Positions 9,419-20,004 of a stretch of 64,000 nucleotides of DNA are shown here, piece after piece. Made by a program: the position numbers and the translations under genes. A model generated the notes under the pieces. It made no database searches. It was not told where the DNA came from and saw only the letters and a list, made by a program, of their open reading frames with translations. This DNA is from Schleiferiaceae bacterium. GTDB lineage: Bacteria > Bacteroidota > Bacteroidia > Flavobacteriales > Schleiferiaceae. The stretch's first letter is position 1. The number at the start of each line of letters is the position of its first letter. Location: contig JAGYKI010000008.1 in NCBI GenBank assembly GCA_018401735.1, forward strand, positions 1 to 64,000, read 5' to 3'.

Positions 9419-11722
9419 ATGGCAAGGCGCCTATTTTCTATTTTATTTTTAAGCATCAGCATGTTCGCCTGTAAATATACACGGCACGTGCCTGACAATA
9501 AGTATCTCTTATGGGATTATAAAATAGATCTTGAAGATGGCGGCAAGGTGAATTTTGAGGCCGAAAGTGTTATCAAACAAAAACCAAATAACCATCTAAT
9601 TTTCAAAAATTTAAGACCAGGCTTAGGCATTCACAGCTGGGGTAGCGGCAAAGATTCTACCTTCTTTTCACGCTATGGTAAAAAGCCAATTATTTTTGAT
9701 GAAAATGCGGTGAAACCTAGTGCTCGGCAATTGGAGAATTACTATTTCAACTCGGGGTATTTTCAGGTAAAAGTCGAAACTGACATCATAACTTACCCCG
9801 AAAAAAAGAAAGCGGAAGTAGTTTATCGCGTAAAGCGTGGTCCTCGATATAAAATCGACAGCCTTAGTTATGCCATCAGTCCAAATTTAGAAAGTTTAGT
9901 TTTTCAAAATCGTAAAGAGAGCCTACTAAGCGAGGGGCAGTTTTACAATTCTACCCGCTTGGATAACGAAAGAAGCCGACTAGCCGAAATCTTTCAAAAC
10001 AACGGCTATTATAATTTCACGGAAGTCTATATCAGCTTTGAAGCCGATACCATTCATGTGAAAGAGTCGGGTTTGGTCGCCTTACGCTTGATCATAAAAG
10101 GAATTCCTACCCGTGTTGGAGATTCGATAGTTTACCAAAAGCCCAAACAATATTTCTATCGCAAGGTGACTATTATTCCAGATTTCGATTTCAATCAAAA
10201 AACTGGAAAAAGCGATAGTGCGCTTTACAAAGAATATGAGCTACGATTTGATACCCTGCAATATGATGGACGATATTTAGTAGATGCCATTCATTTTAAG
10301 GAAGGTAATTTATACAAGAAGTCGGCTATTTTAGAAAGCTATAATCACCTATCGTCCTACAATGCCTTCGACGTTAAAGAAATTTCTTTTATCAGTGTAA
10401 AAGGTGAAAACGGAAAAATGTATTTAGATGCGCAAGTACGTTTAGTACCACGTGATAAGCGCACTTTCACGGCGAGCACTGAAGCCACCAACACTTCTGG
10501 CAACTACGGTGTATTAGGCTCTGTGGGGATAATTAATCGCAACCTTTTTGGGGGTGGAGAAGCGCTAAGTTTTAATATCAATAGTGGTTTAGAATACCAA
10601 CCTTCTGTTAGTAATAGCGAAATACTTTCGCGCACTTTTGAAATTGGGGCGGAACTTAAAATTGAGCTTCCCCGCTTTCTTTTGCCTTTTAATACCGAAG
10701 GCCTTACTCCAAAAAGAATGTTGCCTAAGTCAAGTTTTAATGTTTACGCGAATCGCACCGCTAGGGTAGAGTTTGACCGTGAAACTTTTGGGGGACGATT
10801 GAATTACGAATGGCAAGAAAGCCCGCAAAAAACGCATCGTATTAGCCTACTAAATGTTAGCTTTTCCAATCTTTTTTCTATTGATAACAGCTTTATTTCG
10901 CAGCTAGACCCTATTCAGGTTTTAGCCTTTAGCTCAGAGTTTATTAGCAGCACTTCTTGGGTTTTCACCTATTCTGGACAGAAGTCATTACGGCAGAAAA
11001 ATTATAATTTTTTCACAAGCAATTTAGAGGTCGCTGGAAACGCACAATCCTTATTAACTCGCGGAACTGGCGATGTAAATAATGACGATTTTAGCACCCT
11101 TTTTTCAGTTCCTGTTTATCAATTTGGCCGCCTCGAAATTGATTATCGTCAATATTACAGACAGAGCAAAGAGCACTTATGGATAGCCCGATTAAATGCT
11201 GGTTTCATTTTACCCTATGGCTTAAGCACCTTTAGCAGCGATGGCACCGAGTTGCGCGTACCACCCTTTTCGCGCTTTTTCTTTTTGGGGGGTACCAATG
11301 ACTTGAGGGCTTGGCCTGCTTATCGTGCTGGCGGTGGAATTGAGCAAGTTTCTACTTATACCGGAACTGGAAATAACAACTTTGCCATCGGAACCTTTAA
11401 GCTACTTAGCAATTTAGAATACCGCTTCCCTATCTACAGCAGTTTAAAAGGGGCCATTTTTGTAGATGCGGGAAATATCTGGCTAAGTGGCGGTTTAGAA
11501 TCGGAAGAAAGTAGCTTCGACCTGCGAAATTTAGGGCGCGATTTATACATCGGCAGTGGTTTAGGCTTACGCTTAGACTTAGATTTCTTTGTTATCCGAT
11601 TCGATACAGGTCTTAAATTAAGAGACCCTGGATATTGGGCGCAGCAAGAAGAATGGGTGATTTCCACCAAGCCCGTTTTTAATAATTTGACTTATAATAT
11701 CGCCTTAGGTTATCCTTTCTGA
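9419..11722 (+). CDS. tamL: TamL: BamA/TamA-family outer membrane lipoprotein
   Basis: The 767-residue protein begins with a lipoprotein signal (FLSISMFAC, Cys18), continues with POTRA-like domains (about residues 30-330, for example YYFNSGYFQVKVETD) and ends in an Omp85 barrel. The barrel contains GGTNDLRAWPAYRAGGG (lid/loop motif near residue 620) and a C-terminal strand ending LGYPF. A lipidated TamA homologue is the Bacteroidota form called TamL, thought to work with TamB in outer-membrane biogenesis. tamB is not in this window. The start 19 bp after TATTTTTG is well supported. Confidence 0.88.
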   Translation: MARRLFSILFLSISMFACKYTRHVPDNKYLLWDYKIDLEDGGKVNFEAESVIKQKPNNHLIFKNLRPGLGIHSWGSGKDSTFFSRYGKKPIIFDENAVKPSARQLENYYFNSGYFQVKVETDIITYPEKKKAEVVYRVKRGPRYKIDSLSYAISPNLESLVFQNRKESLLSEGQFYNSTRLDNERSRLAEIFQNNGYYNFTEVYISFEADTIHVKESGLVALRLIIKGIPTRVGDSIVYQKPKQYFYRKVTIIPDFDFNQKTGKSDSALYKEYELRFDTLQYDGRYLVDAIHFKEGNLYKKSAILESYNHLSSYNAFDVKEISFISVKGENGKMYLDAQVRLVPRDKRTFTASTEATNTSGNYGVLGSVGIINRNLFGGGEALSFNINSGLEYQPSVSNSEILSRTFEIGAELKIELPRFLLPFNTEGLTPKRMLPKSSFNVYANRTARVEFDRETFGGRLNYEWQESPQKTHRISLLNVSFSNLFSIDNSFISQLDPIQVLAFSSEFISSTSWVFTYSGQKSLRQKNYNFFTSNLEVAGNAQSLLTRGTGDVNNDDFSTLFSVPVYQFGRLEIDYRQYYRQSKEHLWIARLNAGFILPYGLSTFSSDGTELRVPPFSRFFFLGGTNDLRAWPAYRAGGGIEQVSTYTGTGNNNFAIGTFKLLSNLEYRFPIYSSLKGAIFVDAGNIWLSGGLESEESSFDLRNLGRDLYIGSGLGLRLDLDFFVIRFDTGLKLRDPGYWAQQEEWVISTKPVFNNLTYNIALGYPF

Positions 11723-11742
11723 GGATGGCATGGAAAAAACTC

Positions 11743-11750
11743 TATTTTTG
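11743..11750 (+). promoter_or_regulatory. -7 promoter element of fbaB
   Basis: TATTTTTG matches TAnnTTTG, 32 bp before the fbaB ATG. No good -33 TTG was found. Confidence 0.45.
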
Positions 11751-11782
11751 TACCGAGTTCAAAAAATCTTATCAATAGCAAT

Positions 11783-12859
11783 ATGAATATCAATCAAATT
11801 TCAGATTTATTAGGTAAGGAAGGAGAAAGCCTTCTAAGCCACCAAAGTAAAACGATTGACAAAAGTCTACTCCACCTACCTGGGCCAAACTTTGTGAACG
11901 ACCTTTTTGGTCCATCCAACCGGAATCCACAAGTATTAAGAAGCTTAAGCGCTTTGTACGATCATGGCAGATTAGCTAATACTGGTTACCTTTCAATTTT
12001 ACCCGTAGACCAAGGCATTGAGCATTCAGCGGGTGCTTCTTTCGCAAAAAACCCCATCTATTTTGATGGAGAAAATATTGTGAAGCTAGCTATTGAAGGT
12101 GGCTGTAATGCCGTGGCGAGTACCTATGGTGTATTGGCAAGCGTTTCTCGCAAATACGCTCATAAAATTCCTTTCATTGTGAAAATCAACCACAATGAAT
12201 TAATGACCTATCCAGATACTTACGACCAAATTATGTTTGGTTCGATTAAAAATGCTTGGGATATGGGTGCAGTTGCCGTTGGTGCTACTATTTATTTCGG
12301 TTCTGAAGAAAGTAACCGTCAGATCGTAGAAGTAGCCGAAGCTTTCGAATACGCCCATGAATTAGGAATGGCGACCATCCTTTGGTGCTACATTCGTAAC
12401 TCAGCCTTCAAATCAGACAAAGATTACCACGTTTCTGCAGACCTTACCGCGCAGGCGAATCACTTAGGAGTAACTATCCAAGCAGATATTATCAAGCAAA
12501 AATTACCCGAAAACAATGGTGGTTATTTAGCTTTAAACAGTGGCGATAGTAGCTACGGTAAATTAGACAAGCGTATTTACACCGATTTAACCTCAGACAA
12601 CCCTATTGACCTTACCCGTTACCAAGTAGCGAATTGCTATATGGGTCGTAACGGATTAATTAATAGTGGTGGTGCATCTAGTGGCAACGCAGCCGACGAT
12701 TTAAGCGAGGCTTTACGTACCGCGGTAATCAACAAACGTGCTGGTGGACAAGGACTTATCTCAGGAAGGAAAGCTTTCCAAAAGCCGCTGAATGAAGGTA
12801 TTCAATTGTTAAATGCCATTCAAGACGTATACTTAGAGAAAGAAATCACCATTGCCTAA
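11783..12859 (+). CDS. fbaB: Class I fructose-bisphosphate aldolase (FbaB/DhnA type)
   Basis: The 358-residue enzyme belongs to the DeoC/FbaB aldolase family, which cleaves fructose 1,6-bisphosphate through a lysine Schiff base in glycolysis/gluconeogenesis. Visible marks are [16 protein letters not shown] (about residues 73-88), the [13 protein letters not shown] strand, [16 protein letters not shown], and the phosphate-binding C-terminal region [13 protein letters not shown] followed by [15 protein letters not shown]. The length is normal. It is followed by a convincing terminator, so it is probably monocistronic. Confidence 0.93.
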   Translation: MNINQISDLLGKEGESLLSHQSKTIDKSLLHLPGPNFVNDLFGPSNRNPQVLRSLSALYDHGRLANTGYLSILPVDQGIEHSAGASFAKNPIYFDGENIVKLAIEGGCNAVASTYGVLASVSRKYAHKIPFIVKINHNELMTYPDTYDQIMFGSIKNAWDMGAVAVGATIYFGSEESNRQIVEVAEAFEYAHELGMATILWCYIRNSAFKSDKDYHVSADLTAQANHLGVTIQADIIKQKLPENNGGYLALNSGDSSYGKLDKRIYTDLTSDNPIDLTRYQVANCYMGRNGLINSGGASSGNAADDLSEALRTAVINKRAGGQGLISGRKAFQKPLNEGIQLLNAIQDVYLEKEITIA

Positions 12860-12900
12860 GGGTTTGTAGATTTCATTCGATTTAAACATATTTGAAAACA

Positions 12901-12935
12901 AAGTCTGCATACTCTTTTAGGGGTGCAGGCTTTTT
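12901..12935 (+). terminator. Rho-independent terminator after fbaB
   Basis: AAGTCTGCA (12901-12909) pairs with TGCAGGCTT (12924-12932, one G-U) and is followed by a T run. It lies about 40 bp after the fbaB stop and 20 bp before accD. Confidence 0.75.
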
Positions 12936-12955
12936 CACTTTATTAAAAATAGCTT

Positions 12956-13825
12956 ATGGGTTGGTTTGTACGAAACAAAGAAGGAATTACCACAAAAACG
13001 GAAGACAAGAAAGAGACGCCGGAAGGACTGTGGTATAAGTGTAAAAAGTGCAAAGTGATAAGCAGTGTAGAAGACCATGCTGCTAACCATTGGGTTTGTG
13101 GAAACTGCGGTTTTCACGAAAGAGTTAATGCCAAGGAGTACTTTTCCATTTTATTTGATGAAGGGAAATTTACGGAACTCGATGCTAAAATGAGTAGCGG
13201 TGATCCTCTTAAATTTGAAGACACTAAGAAATACGCTGAACGTTACCAAGCCGCAGTTAAAAAAACGGGCTTAAAAGATGCGGTTAGTTCGGGCTACGGC
13301 AAGCTTAACGATATTGACGTGGTAATTGCAGCCATGAACTTTAACTTTATTGGCGGTTCGATGGGATCGGTGGTAGGAGAAAAAATTTCCAAGTCCATTG
13401 ATCACGCCATAAAATATCAAAAGCCCTTCATTATGATTTCCAAAAGTGGCGGGGCGCGTATGATGGAGGCCGCCTTCTCGCTTATGCAGATGGCAAAAAC
13501 TAGTGCAAAATTGGCACAATTAGGAAAGCACGGCCTTCCTTATGTTTCGGTTTTAACTGATCCTACTACGGGTGGTGTTACCGCATCATTCGCCATGCTT
13601 GGCGATATAAATATCGCAGAACCAGGTGCTTTAATTGGCTTTGCCGGACCAAGAGTGGTAAAAGAAACCATTGGAAAAGACTTGCCCGAAGGTTTCCAAA
13701 CTTCGGAATTCCTTTTAGAGCACGGCTTTTTAGACTTTATTGTAGAAAGAAAAAATCTAAAAACCAAGTTGGCCTCTTTTTTAAAAATGACCCATACACA
13801 AGTTAACCTTAAGGCTAGCAAATAA
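12956..13825 (+). CDS. accD: Acetyl-CoA carboxylase carboxyltransferase subunit beta
   Basis: AccD with AccA transfers the carboxyl group from carboxybiotin to acetyl-CoA, the committed step of fatty acid synthesis. The 289-residue protein shows the N-terminal zinc ribbon with Cys29, Cys32, Cys48 and Cys51 (YKCKKCK...[10 protein letters not shown]). The crotonase-fold carboxyltransferase domain includes [20 protein letters not shown] and [18 protein letters not shown], which form the oxyanion site, and [13 protein letters not shown]. The length matches the family. accA is not in the window, as is usual when the subunits are unlinked. Confidence 0.95.
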   Translation: MGWFVRNKEGITTKTEDKKETPEGLWYKCKKCKVISSVEDHAANHWVCGNCGFHERVNAKEYFSILFDEGKFTELDAKMSSGDPLKFEDTKKYAERYQAAVKKTGLKDAVSSGYGKLNDIDVVIAAMNFNFIGGSMGSVVGEKISKSIDHAIKYQKPFIMISKSGGARMMEAAFSLMQMAKTSAKLAQLGKHGLPYVSVLTDPTTGGVTASFAMLGDINIAEPGALIGFAGPRVVKETIGKDLPEGFQTSEFLLEHGFLDFIVERKNLKTKLASFLKMTHTQVNLKASK

Positions 13826-13840
13826 TTAAGAAAGATTGCC

Positions 13841-13848
13841 TACTTTTG
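13841..13848 (+). promoter_or_regulatory. -7 promoter element of rpsO
   Basis: TACTTTTG fits TAnnTTTG exactly and lies 47 bp before the rpsO ATG, so rpsO should have its own promoter although accD ends only 70 bp upstream. Confidence 0.55.
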
Positions 13849-13895
13849 CAGGCTCAAATTTTATATTACATAACATTCATCTAAACGATTTTGAC

Positions 13896-14165
13896 ATGTA
13901 TTTGACATCAGAAAAGAAAACTGAAATTTTCCAAAAACACGGAAAATCTGAATCCGACACCGGTTCACCAGAAGGGCAAGTTGCTCTTTTTACCTTTCGT
14001 ATCAATCACCTTACTGGGCACTTGAAAAAGAACCGTAAAGATTTCGCTACTGAAAAAGCTCTAGTAGATTTAGTAGGAAAGCGTCGTCGCATATTGGCTT
14101 ACCTCAAGAAGAAAGATATTGAAAGATACCGTGCGATTATCGCCGAACTCGGAATTAGAAAGTAA
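13896..14165 (+). CDS. rpsO: Ribosomal protein S15
   Basis: From the ATG at 13896 the product is 89 residues, the standard S15 length, beginning MYLTSEKKTEIFQKHGKSE. The conserved DTGSPEGQVALFTFRINHLTGHL and the C-terminal GKRRRILAYLKKKDIERY, which contact 16S rRNA helix 22, are intact. An upstream in-frame extension to 13836 is not supported by family length. It is followed by a strong terminator and then pnp, the classic rpsO-pnp order. Confidence 0.97.
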   Translation: MYLTSEKKTEIFQKHGKSESDTGSPEGQVALFTFRINHLTGHLKKNRKDFATEKALVDLVGKRRRILAYLKKKDIERYRAIIAELGIRK

Positions 14166-14176
14166 TTTCTACTAAA

Positions 14177-14207
14177 AAAGAAGGCAATTTTACAATTGCC
14201 TTCTTTT
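14177..14207 (+). terminator. Terminator between rpsO and pnp
   Basis: GAAGGCAATT (14180-14189) and AATTGCCTTC (14194-14203) form a perfect 10-bp stem with a four-base loop, extended by flanking A and T runs. In many bacteria a hairpin here is also where PNPase controls its own message; that role is only inferred. Confidence 0.85.
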
Positions 14208-14242
14208 GTCTTTTAAGCATTTTACAATAGATACAATTTTAC

Positions 14243-16369
14243 ATGATTCCAAACGCAATTAAGCAGGAGATAACACTCGAAGACGGACGCACTATTACAC
14301 TTGAAACTGGTAAATTAGCTAAACAAGCTGATGGCGCAGTGGTAGTTCGAATGGGCGATACAATGGTGATGGCCGCTGTAGTTTCTAACAAAGAAGCTAA
14401 AGAGGGAATCGACTTTTTACCTTTAACCGTTGATTACCGCGAAAAATTCTCCGCTGGCGGACGTATGCCCGGCGGTTTTATCAAAAGAGAAGCCCGTCCT
14501 AGTGACGACGAGATATTAGTAATGCGTTTAGTTGACCGCGTATTACGTCCCCTTTTCCCCACTGATTACCACGCTGAAACTCAGGTGATGATTAGTCTTA
14601 TTTCTTGGGAACCTTCCGTTAGTCCCGATGCATTAGCTGGTTTAGCCGCTTCTGCTGCTATCGCAGTTTCCGACATTCCGTTTAACGGCCCAATGTCTGA
14701 AGTACGCGTAGGCCGTATCAACGGTAAGTTAATGATCAATCCTTCGATTGAACAGATGACAGAATCTGATCTTGACATGATGATTGGCGCTACTGCCGAT
14801 AGCGTAGTAATGGTAGAAGGAGAAATGCATGAAATCTCTGAAAAGGAGATGCTAGATGCCATTGCTTTTGCTCACGAAGCCATAAAAGTACAAGTACAAG
14901 CACAGTTAGATTTAGCCAGTCAAGTTGCTAAATCAAGTATCAAACGCGAGTACAGCCACGAAACACACGACGAAGCTTTACGCGAAAAAATTATGGCCGA
15001 CCTTTATGATACCGTTTACGGCATCGCTAAAGGTGGTCACTCTAAAGAAGATCGCAGTGCTGCTTTTAAAGAAGCGCGCGATACTTATATGGCCGAAAAC
15101 TTCAGCGAAGAAGAATTGGCTGAAAAGTCCGATCTTATTAAAACCTATTACCACGAGGTTGAATACCACGCCATGCGCAATATGATCTTAAAAGATCGTC
15201 AACGTTTAGATGGTCGTAAAACAGACGAAATTCGTCCCATCTGGTCAGAAGTGGATTATTTGCCTAGTACTCACGGCTCGGCTATTTTCACTAGAGGAGA
15301 AACTCAGTCTTTGACTACGGTAACCTTAGGATCTAAATTAGATGAAAACCGCATCGACAATGTAACCTTCCGTGGTTCCGAGCGTTTTTACTTACATTAT
15401 AATTTCCCTCCATTTTCAACGGGTGAAGCTCGTCCTATTAGAGGAACAAGCCGACGTGAAATTGGCCATGGAAACCTAGCCCAGCGTGCCCTTAAAGGCA
15501 TGATTCCTGACGATAATTACCATACCATCCGCGTAGTTTCTGATATCTTAGAATCTAACGGCTCTTCATCTATGGCCACTGTTTGTGCAGGTACCCTTGC
15601 GCTAATGGATGCTGGTATTAAAATGAAGGCACCTGTTTCTGGGATTGCTATGGGTTTAATTACCGACACGAAAACGGGAGAGTTTGCTGTGCTTTCTGAT
15701 ATCTTAGGTGATGAAGATCATTTAGGGGATATGGACTTTAAAGTTACGGGGACAGAGAAAGGCATCACTGCTTGTCAGATGGACATTAAAGTTACTGGCC
15801 TTAGTTACGAAATTCTTGAGCAAGCTTTGAATCAGGCGAAAGATGGCCGTATGCATATTTTAGGTGAGATGATGAAAACTCTTGACGCTCCTCGTAGCGA
15901 AATGAAACCTCATGCACCTAAATTAAGCGTAGTTAAAATTCCAAAAGAATTTATTGGAATGATAATCGGACCAGGAGGCAAGAATATTCAGAAACTGCAG
16001 TTAGATACTGATACTACCATTACTATTGAAGAAGAAGGCGAATTTGGTATCGTAGAAATTAGCGGTACTGATGCGGGTAAAATGGAAAGAGCCATTGGTC
16101 GTATCAAAGAAATTGCTTTCATGCCCGAAGTTGGTGATGTATTTACTGGTACAGTGCGTTCTATCCAGCCTTATGGAGCTTTCGTAGAAATCGCTCCCGG
16201 CACCGATGGACTGCTTCACATCAGTGAAATTGCCCACCGTCGTTTAGAGAAAGTTGAGGAAGAATTGACTGAAGGAGATAAAATTGAAGTTAAATTGATC
16301 GGAAAAGACGATCGTGGTAAACTAAAACTATCTCGCAAGGCTTTATTAGATAAGCCAAGTAAAGACTAA
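14243..16369 (+). CDS. pnp: Polyribonucleotide nucleotidyltransferase (PNPase)
   Basis: PNPase degrades RNA 3' to 5' with phosphate and can add tails. The 708-residue product has both RNase PH domains (about residues 1-220 and 300-540). The second carries [23 protein letters not shown] and the catalytic [22 protein letters not shown] domain follows with [17 protein letters not shown] and then an S1 domain with [20 protein letters not shown]. All domains are present at normal length. The ATG start at 14243 follows a short AT-rich leader after the rpsO terminator. Confidence 0.97.
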   Translation: MIPNAIKQEITLEDGRTITLETGKLAKQADGAVVVRMGDTMVMAAVVSNKEAKEGIDFLPLTVDYREKFSAGGRMPGGFIKREARPSDDEILVMRLVDRVLRPLFPTDYHAETQVMISLISWEPSVSPDALAGLAASAAIAVSDIPFNGPMSEVRVGRINGKLMINPSIEQMTESDLDMMIGATADSVVMVEGEMHEISEKEMLDAIAFAHEAIKVQVQAQLDLASQVAKSSIKREYSHETHDEALREKIMADLYDTVYGIAKGGHSKEDRSAAFKEARDTYMAENFSEEELAEKSDLIKTYYHEVEYHAMRNMILKDRQRLDGRKTDEIRPIWSEVDYLPSTHGSAIFTRGETQSLTTVTLGSKLDENRIDNVTFRGSERFYLHYNFPPFSTGEARPIRGTSRREIGHGNLAQRALKGMIPDDNYHTIRVVSDILESNGSSSMATVCAGTLALMDAGIKMKAPVSGIAMGLITDTKTGEFAVLSDILGDEDHLGDMDFKVTGTEKGITACQMDIKVTGLSYEILEQALNQAKDGRMHILGEMMKTLDAPRSEMKPHAPKLSVVKIPKEFIGMIIGPGGKNIQKLQLDTDTTITIEEEGEFGIVEISGTDAGKMERAIGRIKEIAFMPEVGDVFTGTVRSIQPYGAFVEIAPGTDGLLHISEIAHRRLEKVEEELTEGDKIEVKLIGKDDRGKLKLSRKALLDKPSKD

Positions 16370-16415
16370 GGTCCTTTTCTTTCAATTCAATAATTTTTAA
16401 TTATATAAAAAGTCA

Positions 16416-17279
16416 ATGAGACAGTTAAAGATCACAAAACAGGTTACCAACCGTGAAACCGCTTCTCTCGACAAATATCTTCAGGAAATTGGTAAGGTAG
16501 ATCTTATCACCGCCGAAGAAGAAGTTGAGTTAGCCCAGCGTATCAAGGCCGGTGACCAAGTCGCTTTAGAAAAGTTAACTAAGGCTAACCTGCGCTTTGT
16601 GGTTTCTGTGGCTAAGCAATATCAAAACCAGGGTTTAACCCTACCCGATTTAATTAACGAAGGTAATTTAGGATTAATTAAAGCGGCCCAACGTTTTGAT
16701 GAAACCAGAGGTTTTAAGTTTATCTCTTATGCCGTTTGGTGGATTCGCCAGAGCATCTTACAAGCACTTGCCGAGCAATCGCGTATTGTTCGTTTGCCGC
16801 TTAATAAAATTGGATCAATCAATAAGATTAATAAATCTTATGCCCAGTTAGAACAAGAAAACGAAAGAGCTCCTTCTCCCGAAGAAATCGCAGAAAACCT
16901 AGAAATGGGGGAAAACGATGTAAAGGAAAGCATGCGAAATAGTGGTCGCCACATTTCCATGGATGCGCCATTAGTTGAAGGAGAGGATAGCAACCTTTAT
17001 GACGTACTAAATACTGGGGATAGCCCTAATCCTGACGATGACCTTATGCAAGATTCCTTGCGTACCGAAATCGAAAGATCTTTGGCTACTCTCACGCCTC
17101 GCGAAGGTGATGTAGTGCGTTTGTACTTTGGTTTAGGTGGTCAACACCCCATGACCTTAGAAGAGATCGGCGAAAAATTCGATCTTACGCGTGAACGTGT
17201 TCGTCAAATTAAGGAAAAAGCGATTCGTCGTTTGAAACATACTTCTAGAAGTAAAATTCTTAAAACTTATCTAGGTTAA
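16416..17279 (+). CDS. rpoD: Primary RNA polymerase sigma factor (RpoD/SigA)
   Basis: The 287-residue sigma-70 protein has a short region 1.2 ([21 protein letters not shown]), full regions 2 ([34 protein letters not shown] for -7 recognition), 3, and 4 with the [23 protein letters not shown]. The lack of region 1.1 and the ~287 length match the primary sigma factor of Bacteroidota, which reads TTG/TAnnTTTG promoters like those found in this window. It sits 46 bp after pnp and ends in a strong terminator. Confidence 0.95.
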   Translation: MRQLKITKQVTNRETASLDKYLQEIGKVDLITAEEEVELAQRIKAGDQVALEKLTKANLRFVVSVAKQYQNQGLTLPDLINEGNLGLIKAAQRFDETRGFKFISYAVWWIRQSILQALAEQSRIVRLPLNKIGSINKINKSYAQLEQENERAPSPEEIAENLEMGENDVKESMRNSGRHISMDAPLVEGEDSNLYDVLNTGDSPNPDDDLMQDSLRTEIERSLATLTPREGDVVRLYFGLGGQHPMTLEEIGEKFDLTRERVRQIKEKAIRRLKHTSRSKILKTYLG

Positions 17280-17287
17280 ACCTTTTT

Positions 17288-17317
17288 AAAGCCTCCCTTT
17301 TTGGGGGGCTTTATTTT
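17288..17317 (+). terminator. Terminator after the sigma factor gene
   Basis: AAAGCCTCCC (17288-17297), loop TTTTT, GGGGGGCTTT (17303-17312), then a T-rich tail, 8 bp after the sigma gene stop. Confidence 0.85.
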
Positions 17318-17333
17318 TACAAAAATTTCTAAT

Positions 17334-17987
17334 ATGGCTCTAATTGCACCCAGCCTTCTGGCCTCTGATTTTTTAAACCTCGGCCGCGATTGTGAAATGA
17401 TTAACAATAGTGAAGCCGACTGGTTTCACCTCGATGTGATGGACGGCATGTTCGTTCCAAATATCTCTTTTGGAATGCCTGTAATTCAAGCGATCAGCCG
17501 AATTGCTACCAAAACTTTAGACGTTCACTTGATGGTTGAAAAACCCGAACGTTACATCAAAGACTTTAGAGCGGTAGGCGCAGATATCTTAACGGTACAT
17601 TACGAGGCCTCCACTCACCTGCACCGCAGCCTGCAAGCCATTAAGGCGGCTGGAATGAAGGCAGGCGTAGCCTTGAACCCGCATACTCCAGTAAGTCTAT
17701 TAAAAGACACCCTAGCGGATATTGACTTGGTTTGCTTGATGAGCGTAAATCCAGGTTTTGGCGGACAAAAATTTATTGAGAACACCTATGCTAAGGTGCG
17801 TGAGCTAAAGCAAATGATTCAAGCAGCAGGTAGTGCTGCTCAAATAGAAATCGACGGTGGTGTTACCAATGCAAATGCCAAAGCCCTTGTATCCGCTGGC
17901 GCAGATGTGCTTGTAGCTGGTAGCTTCGTTTTTAATTCAGAAGATCCGATAGCAACGATTGTCGATTTAAAGAAACTTACCTCTTAA
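17334..17987 (+). CDS. rpe: Ribulose-phosphate 3-epimerase
   Basis: The 217-residue TIM-barrel enzyme interconverts ribulose 5-phosphate and xylulose 5-phosphate in the pentose phosphate pathway. The start is the ATG at 17334 (MALIAPSLLASDFLNLG); upstream in-frame codons overlap the sigma-gene terminator. Metal and catalytic residues are in DWFHLDVMDGMFVPN and LDVHLMVEKP. The closing VNPGFGGQKFIENT loop and the phosphate-binding IDGGVTNANAKALVSAGADVLVAGS are intact. Confidence 0.96.
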   Translation: MALIAPSLLASDFLNLGRDCEMINNSEADWFHLDVMDGMFVPNISFGMPVIQAISRIATKTLDVHLMVEKPERYIKDFRAVGADILTVHYEASTHLHRSLQAIKAAGMKAGVALNPHTPVSLLKDTLADIDLVCLMSVNPGFGGQKFIENTYAKVRELKQMIQAAGSAAQIEIDGGVTNANAKALVSAGADVLVAGSFVFNSEDPIATIVDLKKLTS

Positions 17988-17996
17988 GAGATGGGA

Positions 17997-18024
17997 GTAT
18001 TGAGTATTGAGTATTGAGTATTGA
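17997..18024 (+). repeat. Four-copy heptanucleotide tandem repeat (GTATTGA)
   Basis: Four exact copies of GTATTGA in a row directly after the rpe stop codon. Degenerate heptads of the same theme recur at 24232-24262 and on the other strand near 58395-58430. Confidence 0.85.
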
Positions 18025-18038
18025 GATGAGATGTATAG

Positions 18039-18074
18039 AAAAGGCCTTGTTTCATTCGAAGCAAGGCCTTTTTT
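18039..18074 (+). terminator. Terminator after rpe, possibly bidirectional
   Basis: AAAAGGCCTTG (18039-18049) pairs with CAAGGCCTTTT (18062-18072), with A and T runs on both sides. It lies between the convergent rpe and GNAT acyltransferase genes and could serve both. Confidence 0.8.
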
Positions 18075-18125
18075 AATTTTATTGGCTATTAACGAGTTAG
18101 GAATTTTGCTAACCCCTTTTTAAAT

Positions 18126-19103
18126 TTACAATGATGGTAGTTCGCCAGAAGGTACATGAAAGGGGCCCTTAAAATGTTTATTAGCTTCGAAAGATTTTAT
18201 GTAACGCTCTTTACGGGCTGGCTCTATATCGTCGAAAGTAATAAGTATGCCGGTTTCTTCTACCGTACCAAAATTACCGTTCTCGGCCGTACCGAAAGAA
18301 CGCATGGTAGAGGAAAGCGACATATAACTATTGATAAGGGGCGGAATATTCTCGCCTCTTTTCTTCACTTCAGCATTGAGAATTTTATGCGCCTCCTTAT
18401 AGGCTAAACCTTTAAAAAGGGAATAGTAGGGACTCAATTCTTCTTCCTGTACTAAAGGCACCCGGGGACGAACTAATTCGTCGGGATCGGGAAAGAAGTG
18501 GCGCATAAAAGCCAGAATGATATTTCTCGCTTCTCGCTGATATTTAGGATACATGGTAACTTTACCGAAAAGATATTTTAACTGGGGATCCTGCAACATT
18601 ACAGTAGCCAATCCATCCCAAAGATTGTCTAAAGCAAAAATCCCTTTACGGGGTGCGGTACGCTGATATTTCGGCTGAACAAATGACCGACCCAATTCTA
18701 AAGTTAAAGGTAAAAACTCATCGATCATACGAGGCGATAAGTTAAATAATTTTGAAGTAGCCGATTTTAAACTCCCATCGGCATCGCGTTCGCCAAATCT
18801 GCATTTTAATAATCGATAGCCAGCCATTATTTCTTGATCTTCTGGATCCCAAACAATCAATTGATCGTAAGCGTGTTCGGAAAGATCATAGTCATCTAGA
18901 TCAATTTTCTTCCCGGTTCCACCGCCTGCTGCTCTGAAGGCCACTTCGCGCAGACGGCCTACTTCGCGGGTAATATTTGGAGCACTATGGTAGTTAACCA
19001 AATAGAGTTGATTACCACCTTTGGTCGTATTTCTTAAAAAATGCTCTTCCGTTAGCTCCGAGATAATTGCTTTACGCTCTACCTCTCCTATTATCTCTTC
19101 CAT
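18126..19103 (-). CDS. GNAT N-acyltransferase, OlsB/GlsB-like
   Basis: The 325-residue protein belongs to the acyl-ACP-dependent N-acyltransferases related to OlsB (ornithine lipid) and GlsB (glycine lipid of Bacteroides). Visible are REVGRLREVAFRAAGGGTGK near residue 50, typical of the family's first conserved block, LIVWDPEDQEIMAGYRLLK, and LELGRSFVQPKYQ in the acyl-donor site. The second acyltransferase is the preceding gene in the operon, 10 bp away, which supports a two-step synthesis of an N-acylated, O-acylated amino-acid lipid. The head group (Gly, Orn or other) cannot be told from sequence. Confidence 0.78.
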   Translation of the reverse strand: MEEIIGEVERKAIISELTEEHFLRNTTKGGNQLYLVNYHSAPNITREVGRLREVAFRAAGGGTGKKIDLDDYDLSEHAYDQLIVWDPEDQEIMAGYRLLKCRFGERDADGSLKSATSKLFNLSPRMIDEFLPLTLELGRSFVQPKYQRTAPRKGIFALDNLWDGLATVMLQDPQLKYLFGKVTMYPKYQREARNIILAFMRHFFPDPDELVRPRVPLVQEEELSPYYSLFKGLAYKEAHKILNAEVKKRGENIPPLINSYMSLSSTMRSFGTAENGNFGTVEETGILITFDDIEPARKERYIKSFEANKHFKGPFHVPSGELPSL

Positions 19104-19113
19104 TTAAAATCTA

Positions 19114-20004
19114 TTAATTGGCTAAAGCATATACCCTTTTACGCATTTCTGCTGCCCACTCTACTAAGCTTCTACTCTTATCGAAGCTTTCATGCTTAAC
19201 CCTTTTTCCAAAAGTTATCTTAATCGTCTTATTGCGCTGCTTAAACATCTCGTCAGCAAGGTAAAACATTTCTAGGTTAGCTTTAACACCAAGTTTAGTG
19301 CGCCAGCGTGATAAGTTATAAAACCAAGCGGAATTATTACCCCCAATATGCACGGGAATAACATCTTTTTTATATTTCTTCGCTTTAGCGATAAAACTCT
19401 TCTGCCAAACCAAATCACCCACACCGTTATCCAATTTACGCGAAACCATACCCGCTGGAAAAACCAAAATAGGGATTTCCTGTGCATAGGTTTCTTCAAT
19501 TAACTGCAAGGCCTGGCGAGGGTTTACCCCTAGTTTGTTGACGGGCACAAATAAAGACTCTAAATTTTTAATATTTAGCAGAATATCATTTACTAAGAAT
19601 TTAAAATCCCCTCTCACTTCGCCCACTGCCTTCATAAAAGCGATCCCATCTAAGCCTCCCAGTGGATGATTAGCCGCTAAAATACAACCCCCAGTTTTAG
19701 GAATATTCTCCATTCCATAAACCTCAACCCTTGTATTTAGGGCATCTAGGCCGGACCGAACAAAGTCTAAGCCTTGTTTTTCGCCGTGAAGTCCCATAAT
19801 TTCATTAATCTCGTCTTGATGAACGATACGTTTTATGTAGTTCACCACAAAGTTGGGAAGCCATTTTGCCAAAGCGGGGTTTTTCTCGCGCAAAATTGCT
19901 TTTATATCTATATATTTAGTGGGTGTATTTGTCAAATCCCTCTGTTTTTCCCTGTTAATTAAAGCTGCGCGAAGATAATTGATTGCCCGAAAAAGACTAG
20001 GCAA
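19114..20004 (-). CDS. PlsC-type O-acyltransferase, OlsA/GlsA-like
   Basis: The 296-residue protein contains the acyltransferase block with the NHPLGGLDG motif (the Hx4D-type catalytic site, about residues 112-120), and the FPAGMVSRKLDNG block after it, typical of lysophosphatidate/OlsA/GlsA acyltransferases. It starts with TTG at 20004, inside the last codons of the upstream dehydrogenase gene (8-bp overlap), so translation is probably coupled. No in-frame ATG fits the family start. With the downstream GNAT gene it resembles GlsA/GlsB, which make glycine lipids in Bacteroides thetaiotaomicron; the assignment is by family and context. Confidence 0.78.
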   Translation of the reverse strand: MPSLFRAINYLRAALINREKQRDLTNTPTKYIDIKAILREKNPALAKWLPNFVVNYIKRIVHQDEINEIMGLHGEKQGLDFVRSGLDALNTRVEVYGMENIPKTGGCILAANHPLGGLDGIAFMKAVGEVRGDFKFLVNDILLNIKNLESLFVPVNKLGVNPRQALQLIEETYAQEIPILVFPAGMVSRKLDNGVGDLVWQKSFIAKAKKYKKDVIPVHIGGNNSAWFYNLSRWRTKLGVKANLEMFYLADEMFKQRNKTIKITFGKRVKHESFDKSRSLVEWAAEMRKRVYALAN